NCBI RefSeq assembly: GCF_001640805.2
Contig: NC_066851.1
Span: 22,503,750 to 22,567,749 of the forward strand
DNA from: Lates calcarifer
Taxonomy: Eukaryota; Chordata; Actinopteri; Centropomidae
DNA: 64,000 bases
Direction: 5' to 3'
Positions 37,772-48,800 of this stretch are shown here, in pieces (positions within the stretch are counted from its first letter, which is position 1; each line of letters opens with the position of its first letter). Below the pieces are notes generated by a model that had not been told where the DNA came from, did not search any database, and saw only the letters and a program-made list of their open reading frames with translations. The position numbers and the translations under genes are program-made.

Positions 37772-39145
37772 ATGGCTTCCAGATCAGAGGAGGATCTCTG
37801 CTGTCCGATCTGTTGTGAAGTGTTTAGAGATCCTGTTGTTCTGTCATGTAGCCACAGCTTCTGTAAAGACTGTCTGAAGAGATGGTGGAGAGAGAAACCA
37901 ACACAAGAGTGTCCAGTTTGTAAGAGAAGATCTTCAAGAGAAGATCCACCTGTTAGTCTGGTGTTAAAGAAGCTGTGTGAGTCCTTCTTACTGGAGAGAG
38001 ATCAGAGATCTTCAGAGGATCTCTGCAGTCTGCACTCTGAGAAATTCAAACTCTTCTGTCTGGACCATCAGCAGCCAGTGTGTGTCGTCTGCAGAGATTC
38101 AGAAAGACACACCAACCACAGATTCAGACCCATTGACGAAGCTGCACGACAGTACAGGAAAGAACTTCAGGAAACTCTGAAGAAGTGCAAGGATTTTTTA
38201 CAAGTTGAAGTGAAGCTTTATAAAATAGCAGAACACTTTAAAGTCCAGGCCCGACACACAGAGAGGCAGATTAAGGAGCAGTTTAAGAAGCTTCACCAGT
38301 TTCTAGAAGAGGAAGAGGAGGCCAGGATGGCTGCACTGAGGGAGGAAGAGGAGCAGAAGAGTCAGATGATGAAGGAGAAGATGGAGCCTCTGAGAAGAGA
38401 GATAGCAGCTCTTTTGGACATAATCAGAGCCACAGAGGACGAGCTGAGAGCTGAGGACATCTCATTCCTCAACAACTACAAGGCTGCAGTGGAAAGAGTC
38501 CAGCAGCGCCCCCTGCTGGAGGATCACCAGCTGCTCTCAGGAGCTCTGATAGACCAGGCCAAACACCTGGGCAACCTGACCTTCAACATCTGGAACAAGA
38601 TGAAGGACATGGTCTCCTACAGTCCTGTGCTTCTGGACCCAAATACTGCTGGTCCAGAACTGATCCTGTCTGAAGATCTGACCAGTGTGAGACATGGAGA
38701 GAGACGCTGGTTTCCTGATAATCCAGAGAGATTTAAATCCCACATTGTCCTGGGCTCTGAGGGTTTTAACTCAGGGACTCACAGCTGGGATGTCGAGGTT
38801 GGAGACAATAGAGACTGGATACTGGGTGTGTTAGCAGAGTCTGTCCAGAGGAAGAGAGACATACGGTCTGGATTATGGGGAATATTGTTCTGTGGAGGTA
38901 AATACTCCGCTTGGTCATCTCCATCCACTGTTCTCTCAGTGCAGAAGAAGCTCCAGAGGATCAGAGTGAATCTGGACTGGAACAGAGGAAAGTTGTCGTT
39001 CTCTGATCTTGATACTAACACACACATACACACCTTCACACACACTTTCACTGAGAAACTGTTCCCATTAATTGGAACTGTGGATAAACTCCCAGTGAGG
39101 ATCTTACCGCTGAAGGTCTCTGGGACAGTGAAACAGAGCAGTTAG
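37772..39145 (+). CDS. TRIM-family E3 ubiquitin ligase, copy 2
   Basis: 457 residues, one exon, with the same domain order as copies 1 and 3. The RING (C11-C50) has CPICCEVF in place of CPVCQEVF. The B-box has [12 protein letters not shown]. The coiled coil is four residues shorter near 135-155 ([20 protein letters not shown]) than in the other copies. The PRY segment is almost identical to copy 1 ([20 protein letters not shown]), while the end of SPRY differs ([20 protein letters not shown]). The start codon is chosen from the shared acceptor-ATG spacing of 15 bases. Probably an active tandem duplicate, since the frame is open and all zinc ligands are present. Confidence 0.92.
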   Translation: MASRSEEDLCCPICCEVFRDPVVLSCSHSFCKDCLKRWWREKPTQECPVCKRRSSREDPPVSLVLKKLCESFLLERDQRSSEDLCSLHSEKFKLFCLDHQQPVCVVCRDSERHTNHRFRPIDEAARQYRKELQETLKKCKDFLQVEVKLYKIAEHFKVQARHTERQIKEQFKKLHQFLEEEEEARMAALREEEEQKSQMMKEKMEPLRREIAALLDIIRATEDELRAEDISFLNNYKAAVERVQQRPLLEDHQLLSGALIDQAKHLGNLTFNIWNKMKDMVSYSPVLLDPNTAGPELILSEDLTSVRHGERRWFPDNPERFKSHIVLGSEGFNSGTHSWDVEVGDNRDWILGVLAESVQRKRDIRSGLWGILFCGGKYSAWSSPSTVLSVQKKLQRIRVNLDWNRGKLSFSDLDTNTHIHTFTHTFTEKLFPLIGTVDKLPVRILPLKVSGTVKQSS

Positions 39146-40052
39146 AGAGGACGATCATATTGATACTGTTGTTTATTTCTTAAAGGGAAAGTCACTGAAT
39201 TTAATGTCTTAAACTGCATCTGTCCTGCTGTCGCATTATTACAAAGGTGTGTTTATTTTTTCACTATCTTTATTTCTTTTTTGTTGTTTTGTAGTTTAAC
39301 AAGCCTTTTCTCCTCTTGTTGACCTTTTACATATGTGGAAAATGACTTGACTCATTGTCTGATTTTTATATTTGGTTTGTTTAGCTTTTTTTATTTGATG
39401 GATACTACCTTTTTAAACTGTTATTTTGTAATTGTTGTTATTTTGATTTTGAGCAGAGCCTTGAAAACCACTAAACTGATGGATATCCCAATGTAAAAAA
39501 AAACACATTTACCGTTAAGTGGATGTTTGAACAGCTAATCAGCTGGTGAGGAAGAAGAAGAGACGTAAAATATGATGCTTTGTTGTTGGTTAAGCCACCC
39601 AAGTTATGCTACTGTGACAGCTGTTTTGATGACTGATGATTTTTTTGGTTGGGTGAAAGTTTCATTTTGGGCTGTTGGCAACTGCATTTCTCACTCATAA
39701 TACTAATAAATCTCCACTACAGCAAACTTTGAATCAAGGAATTGAGAGTTTTCTTCAACACAATGCATTAACAATTGTATCAATGGCTCATTATTTAATG
39801 TGTGGTGGCTTCAGGGGCTGTATTTACTTCTTTTCAGTTAAAAAAAACAACAGAATATGTATAAAACATAGTGTCCAAAACATACAAAATGAGACTTATT
39901 TATGAAACTGTTGTCAATCTGGGAAGGGTTTAGATTTTAAATAAACAAACAATAGGCTCAGTTAAGAATGTCAGTGTCTGTATTTTCACAATTTATAAAT
40001 CAGAAGTGCAACAGATAAGTGGAGCATAAGCACGCGGAAAGAAAAAGATTTT
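39146..40052 (+). other. 3' flank of TRIM copy 2 with polyadenylation signal
   Basis: AATAAA at 39940-39945. The stretch 39783-40043 matches 43252-43510 after copy 3 (GCTCATTATTTAATG, TTCAGGGGCTG, ACTTCTTTTCA, AAGTGGA), so the duplicated unit runs through the 3'UTR. Confidence 0.6.
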
Positions 40053-40385
40053 GGTCCGATCCTTTGAAGTTGAGATGGCGGAGCAGCTTAGCCGTTCAGC
40101 GTTAGTTACCATGGTGACTTACGCCGCTAAGAAATGAAACACCGTCTTAAAACCTAGAGGTAAAACCTGTATGGCAGTACAAGCCTCTGGTCGGATGGTC
40201 TGTCTCACTGGTTAATAGTAACGTTTTCAGATACTCGCGGTCGTGGAGAGTAAGAGACTAGGCAAACGACAGAACTCACTCGATAATGTGAGCTAACGTG
40301 CGTGCGGACACTTATTACCGCCCGCAAAACACGTCATAACGTTTCCCTCAACGTTCCATGATGAATCTTTGAGAGAATCATCTCA
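40053..40385 (+). repeat. Duplicated GC-richer upstream block, copy B (before TRIM copy 3)
   Basis: Colinear with 36993-37371 (see that entry). It lies about 0.9 kb upstream of copy 3, compared with 0.4 kb for copy 2, because roughly 0.5 kb of unrelated AT-rich DNA follows it. Confidence 0.75.
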
Positions 40386-41089
40386 GTTATAATGAAACTG
40401 CTCGACAATGTTCAAGCTACAGCTTTAATGTATTAAAGATCCTCAATCTAACTGTGGAGAACAGTGAGTAAATAGACAGAAGTGTAAATAATAACACAGG
40501 AAATTATGCAACTGTAGCACTGCACATATGAATGTCTTTCAATGTAAAGATAAGGAATTATTTGCAAAATCTTAATTTTATCTGCCACGTCGTAGTTATA
40601 TGTCACGTAGTATCACTATCTCATTAATAATGGCTCCAGTGATTTAAGTTCCAACTGAATGATGACTTGTTTTCAACATAGCGTTAAAATTAAATTGATG
40701 CTCTTAACGAATTTATTAGCGATTTTTGCTTTTAATACCATCTCACTGTTTGGAACATGATCTTCAGTGATGGTTGCTGTTGTCATATGAATATATATGG
40801 TATAATGAATATATATATATATGGTTTAAAGCCAGGCTAGTCCCATAGAAGCCTTATACTTTCTAGAAGTCCGCTAGCATAGCACTCATCAAAGAGCCGC
40901 ACCAGAAACAGAACGCGCTCGGTCTTGTAACCCAGAGGCATGATGGGAGTGGGAGGAACACTACTGCGCATATTCAGTGGGCCAACCCGGAAGTCAGAAA
41001 CTTTTTAGACTGAATGAGCGCCATTTTCGATCCGGTGTCCAGCTTTAATAATACATCCATGAATCAGATTCACGTTTAGACCGAACAAA

Positions 41090-41146
41090 GAGCTTCCTCT
41101 GAGTGAGTCCAGAGGAAAACTACAACACTGCTGCTTCAACCTGAAG
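41090..41146 (+). other. Noncoding 5' leader exon of TRIM copy 3
   Basis: A shorter form of the leader, lacking about 16 bases before CTGAAG, ends at donor GTGAGT (41147). The acceptor TTTCAG is at 41251-41256. The upstream boundary is unknown. Confidence 0.5.
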
Positions 41147-41271
41147 GTGAGTTTGACAAAAATCAGGAATCAGAGTAAAGTTCTCATCTCAGTGAAGTTA
41201 GTAGAGGAGGGAGGGGAGCCATGACTGACTGTTCTTTCTGTCTGCTGTGTTTTCAGCTTCACTCAGACTAA

Positions 41272-42666
41272 ATGGCTTCCAGATCAGAGGAGGATCTCTG
41301 CTGTCCGGTCTGTCAGGAGGTCTTTAGAGATCCTGTTGTTCTGTCATGTAGCCACAGCTTCTGTAAAGACTGTCTGAAGAGATGGTGGAGAGAGAAACAA
41401 ACACAAGAGTGTCCAGTTTGTAACAGAATATCTTCAAGAGAAGATCCACCTGTTAGTCTGGTGTTAAAGAACCTGTGTGAGGCCTTCTTATTGGAGAGAG
41501 AGCTGAGATCTTCAGGGGCTCTCTGCAGTCTGCACTCTGAGAAACTCAAACTCTTCTGTCTGGACCATCAGCAGCCAGTGTGTGTCGTCTGCAGAGATTC
41601 AGAAAGACACACCAACCACAGATTCAGTCCCATCAATGAAGCTGCACAACAACACAAGAAGGAACTTCAGGAAACTCTGGAGTCCTTAAAGGAGAAGTTA
41701 AAGAGTTTAGAAAAAGTTAAAGTGAAGTTTGATCAAACAGCAGAACACATTAAGGTCCAGGCCCGACACACAGAGAGGCAGATTAAGGAGCAGTTTAAGA
41801 AGCTTCACCAGTTTCTAGAAGAGGAAGAGGAGGCCAGGATGGCTGCACTGAGGGAGGAAGAGGAGCAGAAGAGTCAGATGATGAAGGAGAAGATGGAGGC
41901 TCTGAGCAGAGAGATAGCAGCTCTTTCACACACAGTCAGAGCCACAGAGGACGAGCTGAGAGCTGAAGACGTCTCATTCCTCAACAACTACAAGGCTGCA
42001 GTGGAAAGAGTCCAGCAGCGCCCCCTGCTGGAGGATCACCAGCTGCTCTCAGGAGCTCTGATAGACCAGGCCAAACACCTGGGCAACCTGACCTTCAACA
42101 TCTGGAACAAGATGAAGGACATGGTCTCCTACAGTCCTGTGGTTCTGGACCCAAACACTGCTCATTCAGGACTGATCCTGTCTGAAGATATGAGCGGTCT
42201 GAGCCCAGGAGAGAAACAACAGCTTCCTGACAATCCAGAGAGGTTTGATCCGTACCGCTTTGTCCTGGGCTCTGAGGGGTTTAACTCAGGGACTCACAGC
42301 TGGGATGTCGAGGTTGTAGAGAACACAAACTGGTCACTGGGTGTGTCAGCAGAGTCTGTCCACAGGAAGGGAGACATACGGTCTGGATTATGGAGAATAG
42401 GGTTCTATGAAGGTAAATACTCAGCATGGTCACCACCAGCTCCAGTCATTGACCTCCAGCAGAAGAAGAAGTTCCAGAGGATCAGAGTGAATCTGAACTG
42501 GAACAGAGGAAAGTTGTCGTTCTCTGATCCTGATACTAACACACACATATACACCTTCACACACACTTTCACTGAGAAACTGTTCCCATACTTTTACACT
42601 TGGGATGACGATAAACTCCCAGTGAAGATCTCACCACTGAAGGTCTCTGTGACAGTGGATCATTAA
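41272..42666 (+). CDS. TRIM-family E3 ubiquitin ligase, copy 3
   Basis: 464 residues, one exon. RING C11-C50, B-box with [12 protein letters not shown], and a coiled coil that matches copy 1 almost base for base from [20 protein letters not shown] to [18 protein letters not shown]. The PRY-SPRY is the most divergent of the three: [40 protein letters not shown] and [20 protein letters not shown] replace the shared copy 1/2 residues, and the end is TVDH. The changes cluster in segments that form the ligand-facing surface of SPRY domains, which suggests altered target specificity (inference). It is intact, and the function is inferred from family only. Confidence 0.92.
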   Translation: MASRSEEDLCCPVCQEVFRDPVVLSCSHSFCKDCLKRWWREKQTQECPVCNRISSREDPPVSLVLKNLCEAFLLERELRSSGALCSLHSEKLKLFCLDHQQPVCVVCRDSERHTNHRFSPINEAAQQHKKELQETLESLKEKLKSLEKVKVKFDQTAEHIKVQARHTERQIKEQFKKLHQFLEEEEEARMAALREEEEQKSQMMKEKMEALSREIAALSHTVRATEDELRAEDVSFLNNYKAAVERVQQRPLLEDHQLLSGALIDQAKHLGNLTFNIWNKMKDMVSYSPVVLDPNTAHSGLILSEDMSGLSPGEKQQLPDNPERFDPYRFVLGSEGFNSGTHSWDVEVVENTNWSLGVSAESVHRKGDIRSGLWRIGFYEGKYSAWSPPAPVIDLQQKKKFQRIRVNLNWNRGKLSFSDPDTNTHIYTFTHTFTEKLFPYFYTWDDDKLPVKISPLKVSVTVDH

Positions 42667-43560
42667 CACATTATTCCAAAGGTTTGTTTATTTTTATTTT
42701 AGTTCTCACTATTTTTCCTATTTGTACTTTTGTAGATTAACAGTTTACTTTTTAATCTTTCATTGAACTTTTCATGTGTGTTAAAATGATTTCTCTTGTT
42801 TTCTGATCTTTAAATTGGGTTTGTTTAGCTTTTTTGATGGACACTATTGTTTTAGATGATAGTTATGTTGTTATTATTGTTATTTTGACTTTGTGTGGAG
42901 CCATGAAAACCAGGTAACTGATGGATTATTTGTAATAGAATATTTTTATAGTGTAATATTTCTACTTTTACTATAGTGAATTTACTAAATACTTCCACCT
43001 TTGACATTTAAATAGAAACATTTTGTAGCTTCTCTATGCTAGAAGGAAAAATAATCTTGGAGCATTTTATTCACTGTAAATCAGAAGCAAACAGATGGAA
43101 GATAGGATCAGTGATCCGTACTGATTGGTCATCTTATTGTAATCAGTCCTGTATTGCAGACTCATAATTTCCATCCTGTAGCTTCTCCAGCAGCAACACT
43201 TTGTCTGTGAAGAGTGAAATAAAAAGAAACAATGCATAACACGTTTGGAGCGGCTCATTATTTAATGCCTCTTTGTTTCAGGGGCTGGATGTACTTCTTT
43301 TCACTTAAAATTTGAACAAAATATGTATTAAAAAACAAAAAATATAGTTTGTTCTTTATGAAAGTATTAATCAGGGAGTGATTTAAATATTTAAATGAAT
43401 AAACACTGAGTAGTCCTAGTTGAGAATGACAATGTGTAGATTTTCCTGTGGGTAACAACACAGTTTATGCAACAAATAAGTGGAACACAAGCACAGGGAG
43501 TGAAATAAAGTGAGAGAAAGACAAATATGTAACATTTTATTTTATTTTTCTCCCCATTTC
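42667..43560 (+). other. 3' flank of TRIM copy 3
   Basis: T-rich noncoding DNA. 43252-43510 is homologous to the end of the copy 2 unit. Candidate AATAAA sites are at about 43220 and 43400. Confidence 0.5.
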
Positions 43561-43779
43561 TATTCCACTCTCCTGTCCATTTAAAAGCAGGGACGTAAGA
43601 AGCGCCATTACCTAAGCAGGGGATTCCTCTGCCGGTGTTAACTCCTTACATACTAACATGCCGATTTTTAACATTTTTATAACATCCAGCATTAAACTTA
43701 AACACATTACCACCTTATGTTTCCGCAAAACTCACCCACAGTAAAAGATGATTTAAATTAATCATTATCCTGACACCGC

Positions 43780-44078
43780 TCCACCCCTCCGGGCTGCGTT
43801 GGTCTCGCCCGGGTCTCCCTAGCATCAAACGCACATGTTGGGTGTGTTGTGCGGAGGATTGCGCCGCTATTACAGCATTTAGCGAACCTGTGAGGGCTGT
43901 CACGCTGCTGTTTCCTCTGCACACAGCACAGACACAATGAAATAAGTCTGTCAGTCACCGAGGAACACCTGGAAAATCAGAGTTACCGCAGGAAACACGC
44001 ACAGGTGTGCGGTGAGGAGGCTGACACGCGACTCAGCGTGGCTGCAGGCGGCTACTGTCGGACTCCACCGGGCTGAAG
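43780..44078 (+). promoter_or_regulatory. brf1: Likely brf1 promoter and noncoding first exon
   Basis: A relatively CpG-rich stretch (43785-44075) ends at GGGCTGAAG before a consensus donor GTACGT (44079), giving a plausible leader exon ending at 44078 that joins the acceptor at 45636. No TATA is evident. The assignment rests on position and composition only. Confidence 0.4.
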
Positions 44079-45636
44079 GTACGTCCACTGTCAACACATG
44101 CTCTCATTACATGTGTGTTAAACCTCCTAGGAGTCTGTCTAATTAAACCTAGCCTCATTACAGCCTGTAGTTGTGTGTTAAAGTTGTTTGTTGGAGTCGG
44201 TTTTGCCGGTTAGCAGCGCTCCGTTAGCTTTTCCAGTCAGCTGTCAACAGCTCCATGTGAGACAGCAGCTGCTCAACCGGCTAACTGCTCAAAACACACA
44301 CAATGTGTAAATTAACTTAATGTAGAGGGGGAAGAAGTGCGACAATTCAGAGCTTTCAGAGTCAGTTTAACCCCGCGAAGGACTCAACATGTAGACAGAG
44401 AGGAGGAAAACGCTGAGTTAGCCGCCGGGTGCTGAGCAGTGCCACGTAGCTAGCCGGTGAAGTTCTGCACAATCACTGCAGGAGGCTGCATCTACTGCAC
44501 GTGATGATGATGATAACTGCTAATGGAAAAAAAACCTGTGTTGGAAGAGACACCCTTTAACCGAAGTTAATGTCCCCCTACAGCCATGTAAACGAGTTCA
44601 GCAGGTCTTCACACACACATGGTCAGGGCCGGGTAAACACACGGGGGGGCCTCAGGGGCAAACATTTGTTGTTGGGCCCCTTATTGAGCACCTGTGCACA
44701 GGTTATCTTTTTTCAGCAAAGAAAATTGTCCATGTGGGCACCTGTAGGGCAATCTATTTACATCAAGATGCTTAAACAGGTTAGAGCTGGAAAAACTCTT
44801 ATCACAATAAAAACAGCCACAACAGTTGATATTGATATTATATAATTAACTGGATAAAGGTCAAATCATTATTTCTTTTAGGTTTAAAGGTTGGTTTTTG
44901 CTCCTGAGTGAAAGTTGAAGAATCCAGATGGTTAACTGTGGTTTTAAACTTTTCTTTATGGTCAGAACATGTGGATAATCTGAGGTAGAAAAACAATTAT
45001 AATAATAAAATCTGACCTCTCTATTCCTGTGATGTAATTCTTGGATTATTTCTGTGCATGCTTAAAGCTTCATTTGTTCTAACCTCTATCAAGCTGCTCG
45101 ACGCTAATGCTAAATCTTAATGCAGAAGAGAGCGGTGCGATATGTACATAAACACTTAGGCACTCAGCACTTTGCACTTTCATTCTTAGAGTTTCTTTGT
45201 AAACCGTTGTTTTGTCAGTGTGTATTTTCTAAAGGTCTGCAACTAATAATCATTATAGACTAATCTGCTGCATGTTTTCCTGATTAATTGATATATTTTT
45301 GTTTTATAAAGTGTCAGAAATAATGACAAAAAGGTATGTTAACTTCTAAGGCAATGTTAACTTCTATCTTCTACTGAAGTTAGCATGCTAACCAGCTAGC
45401 TCCAGCCTGTCTCGTTACTTTCCGATAGCGACTCAATGTAGCATCTGCTCTGTAGTCTCCTCTCTAAAACCCCCAAACCCTCAGAGGAAGTACCAGTGTA
45501 AAAGGTGTAAGATCATTTTCCATAGGAACGTGCTAATAAAAGTGTCACAGAAATACACAGTAATACACACACAGCCTCTCTGTGTAAATGCTGAGGTTTT
45601 GATTTCAAACCTGACCTGTCCATCTTTTCACGCCAG
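44079..45636 (+). other. brf1: brf1 5'UTR intron (putative)
   Basis: Starts CpG-containing and becomes AT-rich. A CTGCAACTAAT family fragment lies at 45235-45330. 44610-44700 resembles a G/C-rich fish repeat (GGGCC...CTCAGGGGCAAA). No exon is recognised. Confidence 0.4.
45235..45330 (+). repeat. CTGCAACTAAT repeat family, 5' fragment
   Basis: Begins GGTCTGCAACTAATAATCAT and continues through GATTAATTGATATATTTTTG to AGTGTCAGAAATAATGACAAA. Confidence 0.55.
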
Positions 45637-45661
45637 GCCTCGAGGCTTACCAAGCGACGCC

Positions 45662-45845
45662 ATGAGCTCCAAGGTGTGTAAGAACTGCGGCAGCTCGGAC
45701 ATCGATGTGGACCAGGCGCGTGGTGATGCGGTCTGTATGGGCTGCGGCTCCGTGCTGGAGGACAACATCATCGTGTCCGAGGTGGAGTTCGTAGAGACGG
45801 GAGGCGGAGGGTCGCTGGCTGTCGGGCAATTCGTCTCTGCAGAAG
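45662..45845 (+). CDS. brf1: brf1 first coding exon: zinc ribbon
   Basis: 184 nt. The exon opens at 45637 after cacgccag, ATG is at 45662, and the donor is gtgagg. It ends AVGQFVSAE plus one base and contains all four zinc ligands. Confidence 0.94.
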
Positions 45846-48800
45846 GTGAGGATGATTCACCTGTGGAAAGAAAACTGCATCTGCTCATATCAGGTTTTAG
45901 GAGAAGTCTACGCACTGCTGTATTTAAACAGGAATATTCATTTTTACCAGCCATGTAAACAGCTCAGTAGGAATACTTTCTTTTGGAGTAAGGGCAAAGA
46001 CCAGAATATTCACACATTTTGACTGTCAGTAAAAACATGTATTCTGTTTGGATTGTATGACAGTTGAGTGAGAAGTGACCTAGATAGAAAGTTGACGTCA
46101 AGTTTAAAGAAAAATTAGAAAAATTCCAGGATCTGCACCAAAATTGGATGGGCTCTTCTTTGGTCCAAACCCCTTCATTCCACCAAATTTGGTACAAATT
46201 GCTTCAATACGAGACACAAACAGACTGAAAAACATCACCTCCATGGTGGAGGTAAAAAGAAACATGAATAAAAAATGCAAACCATATTTGAAAGTGTATT
46301 TTCTGTTTTTCTTTTTTACTTTTCCGAAATAAGAAATGTATGTTTTTTGAGTTGCTTTCTGAAGCAATAAAATCCTGGTACATTTTAAGTCCTTCAGAAA
46401 GTGAATGGTCTCAGTTTCACGTGATGATTCATAAAGTCACTGAATCATAAAACCAAAACAAAATGGTGAGTTTCCTCTTGTCAGTTGGATGTTTGGTGTT
46501 CAGGAACAGCGTGCTTCTTATATAATGGTTTTCTGAGTTAGTGTGTGTGTGTTGTTACACAGCTGCTTATCTCTGTGTGTAACATTTACCTCCAGATTAT
46601 CTCTGACCTTTAGTCTGCACGACTTTTTACTCCTGCTGAGTCTGCACAAGGTGACTTCTGCTGCTCTGATTTTATTTTCTGTGGTGTAGTTCATTAACTG
46701 TCCAGTAGATGGTGCTGTTGTATTACAATGCAGTTCATTCATTCAATTCAATTCATTCGTGTGGTGCATGTTCAGGGTATTTTGGTCTTTTGTAGGGTAG
46801 ATATGAGATAAAACCAGAGGAACTTTAAAAGGCTGAAAGGTAAAGATAAAAAATTAATAAATTATTTCATATTAAAGGTTTGAAGAAATGACACAAGGGA
46901 GAAGAATCTACTTTTTGTAGCTTTAACAACTGGTTAAGAAAATTAATCTGCAACTATTGATGTTATTTTTTCAAGCAACTTCTGAAAAGTGCTGATTTGC
47001 TTTTTTTAAAAAGTCAATTAAATATTTTTGTTTTTTGTGTGTAAAATGGTAGTGGATATTTAACTTTTTTTTCCTTTTTAAAGGCTAAACAGTTGATTTA
47101 TAGAGTAAAATATCATTTAATTGGAAAATTAATTAATATTGAAAATAAATGCTGAGTTACTTTTATTTTCTGTTGAATTCAGGTTAACAAGTTTGGGAGG
47201 TAACTGCACAAAAATGTAATTCTCCTACAAATAAATAGTTTCTCTGATGTGTATAAGACATCAAACTGTTCTTATTGCTACAGATTTGTAGGTTTATTCC
47301 TGTCTCATCCCCCTTTTAATGGCATCTCTCCTCTGTGTCTCCAGCTGGAGCTAAACATCCCTCCTTTGGAGATGTGCACTTCACAGGGAGGGAGTCCCGA
47401 GCTCAGACGCTGCAGAAAGGTGAGTGACCAGCAGGGGGCGCCACACACCAACATTAAAGTCTGTAAGAGCATCTGCTGCACATTTAAACAGCTGTTTGTT
47501 CTTTTTCATGGTGACAAGTGAAATAAGTTTAAATCTGTTTTGAGCTGTGAGATCTTCATGATGGAGGTTTTCTGTTTTTAGAAAACAGGAAGTGTGTGTG
47601 TTTTGTCTCTTTCTTCTTCTGATAAGCCAGAAGTTTTTGTTTTGAGTTGTTGAGCATCAAGACAAAATGATAAAGACGACTTCAGAGAACTTTTTTAGCT
47701 TTCAGGCAGTGATGTGGATTTTATAGAAGCTGCAGGAAAATGTCCTCATATCTTCTTCATATTCAGCTTGTTTTAGATAATGTGGATTTAAACATTTGAT
47801 TTAATCTTGTTTCATGTCGCGTGCAGAGGTTCTCCTCTGAATCCGCTGTGCAGCAACACGTTGGTGTTTTAAACCTCATCTGATGCAACAGCAGAGTAAT
47901 TAAAGGCTTTTCAACATTTTCAGAGATTTACCTTGAATCTTTTTATCCTGTTTGTTCAAAGAGCTCCTCTCATTTCTGCTTCTTAAAGTCACAGCTGCTT
48001 GTTTTTTTCTTCACTGCTTTTGAGATAGACTTGTTTAGCTCTATGGAGGAAAACGAGAACAGATGGTTAGAACGGTCTTTGAGGAGAAACGAGATGAGGG
48101 ACCCTCCGGTTTTTATTCTTCCGCATCGGAAAGCTGCGTCGCCAACGTAGCTACGCCTGCGTCGTTACCACAGCAACCCATCCAGATATGTTAGTGATGT
48201 CTGGACACACAAATCTGATCTGAACACGTGCAAATACCAGCGTGGACACTCTGTCCTGAAGATCTGAATTGAGAATAAAGCTTTGAGAGATGAACTATAA
48301 GAATATAATAAATACACATCAGAATATAAATACAAAATTCAGTTTTGACCTTGGAAACAGCAGCGGAGGAAATTTAACGACAGGGCTGGATAAAAATATT
48401 GTAAATAGTTTTCTGATTTATTGTGATTTTTATTTGAATGATCCAGTATTGATTATCAGAATCCTAAGGTTGATTTTTGCTGTTGCGCCTTTTCTAAGTA
48501 ATGCGTAAATGTTTGTTTGTGTAAAGTGTTTATTTGTTGTACATGGTTCGGTTTGAGCTGCGTGATGTGTAAAATGTCTGTTTTGTGGAAATCAAGTCAC
48601 AAAAAGACTAATAGGTTAAAAAAGTCGGGTAGATGATTCGCAACAGTCTCGTAAACTGTGACGTGAATGTTTTCAGTCTGTGTGGACCCACTGCAGTTTA
48701 CAGCGCTGACTCAGGATGTGCTCACCTTGTCCCGTTCAACACTTTTTCCTAAAAGTCCAAACAAAACAAAAAGACACAACATATTTTAAAGGTGCTGCGA

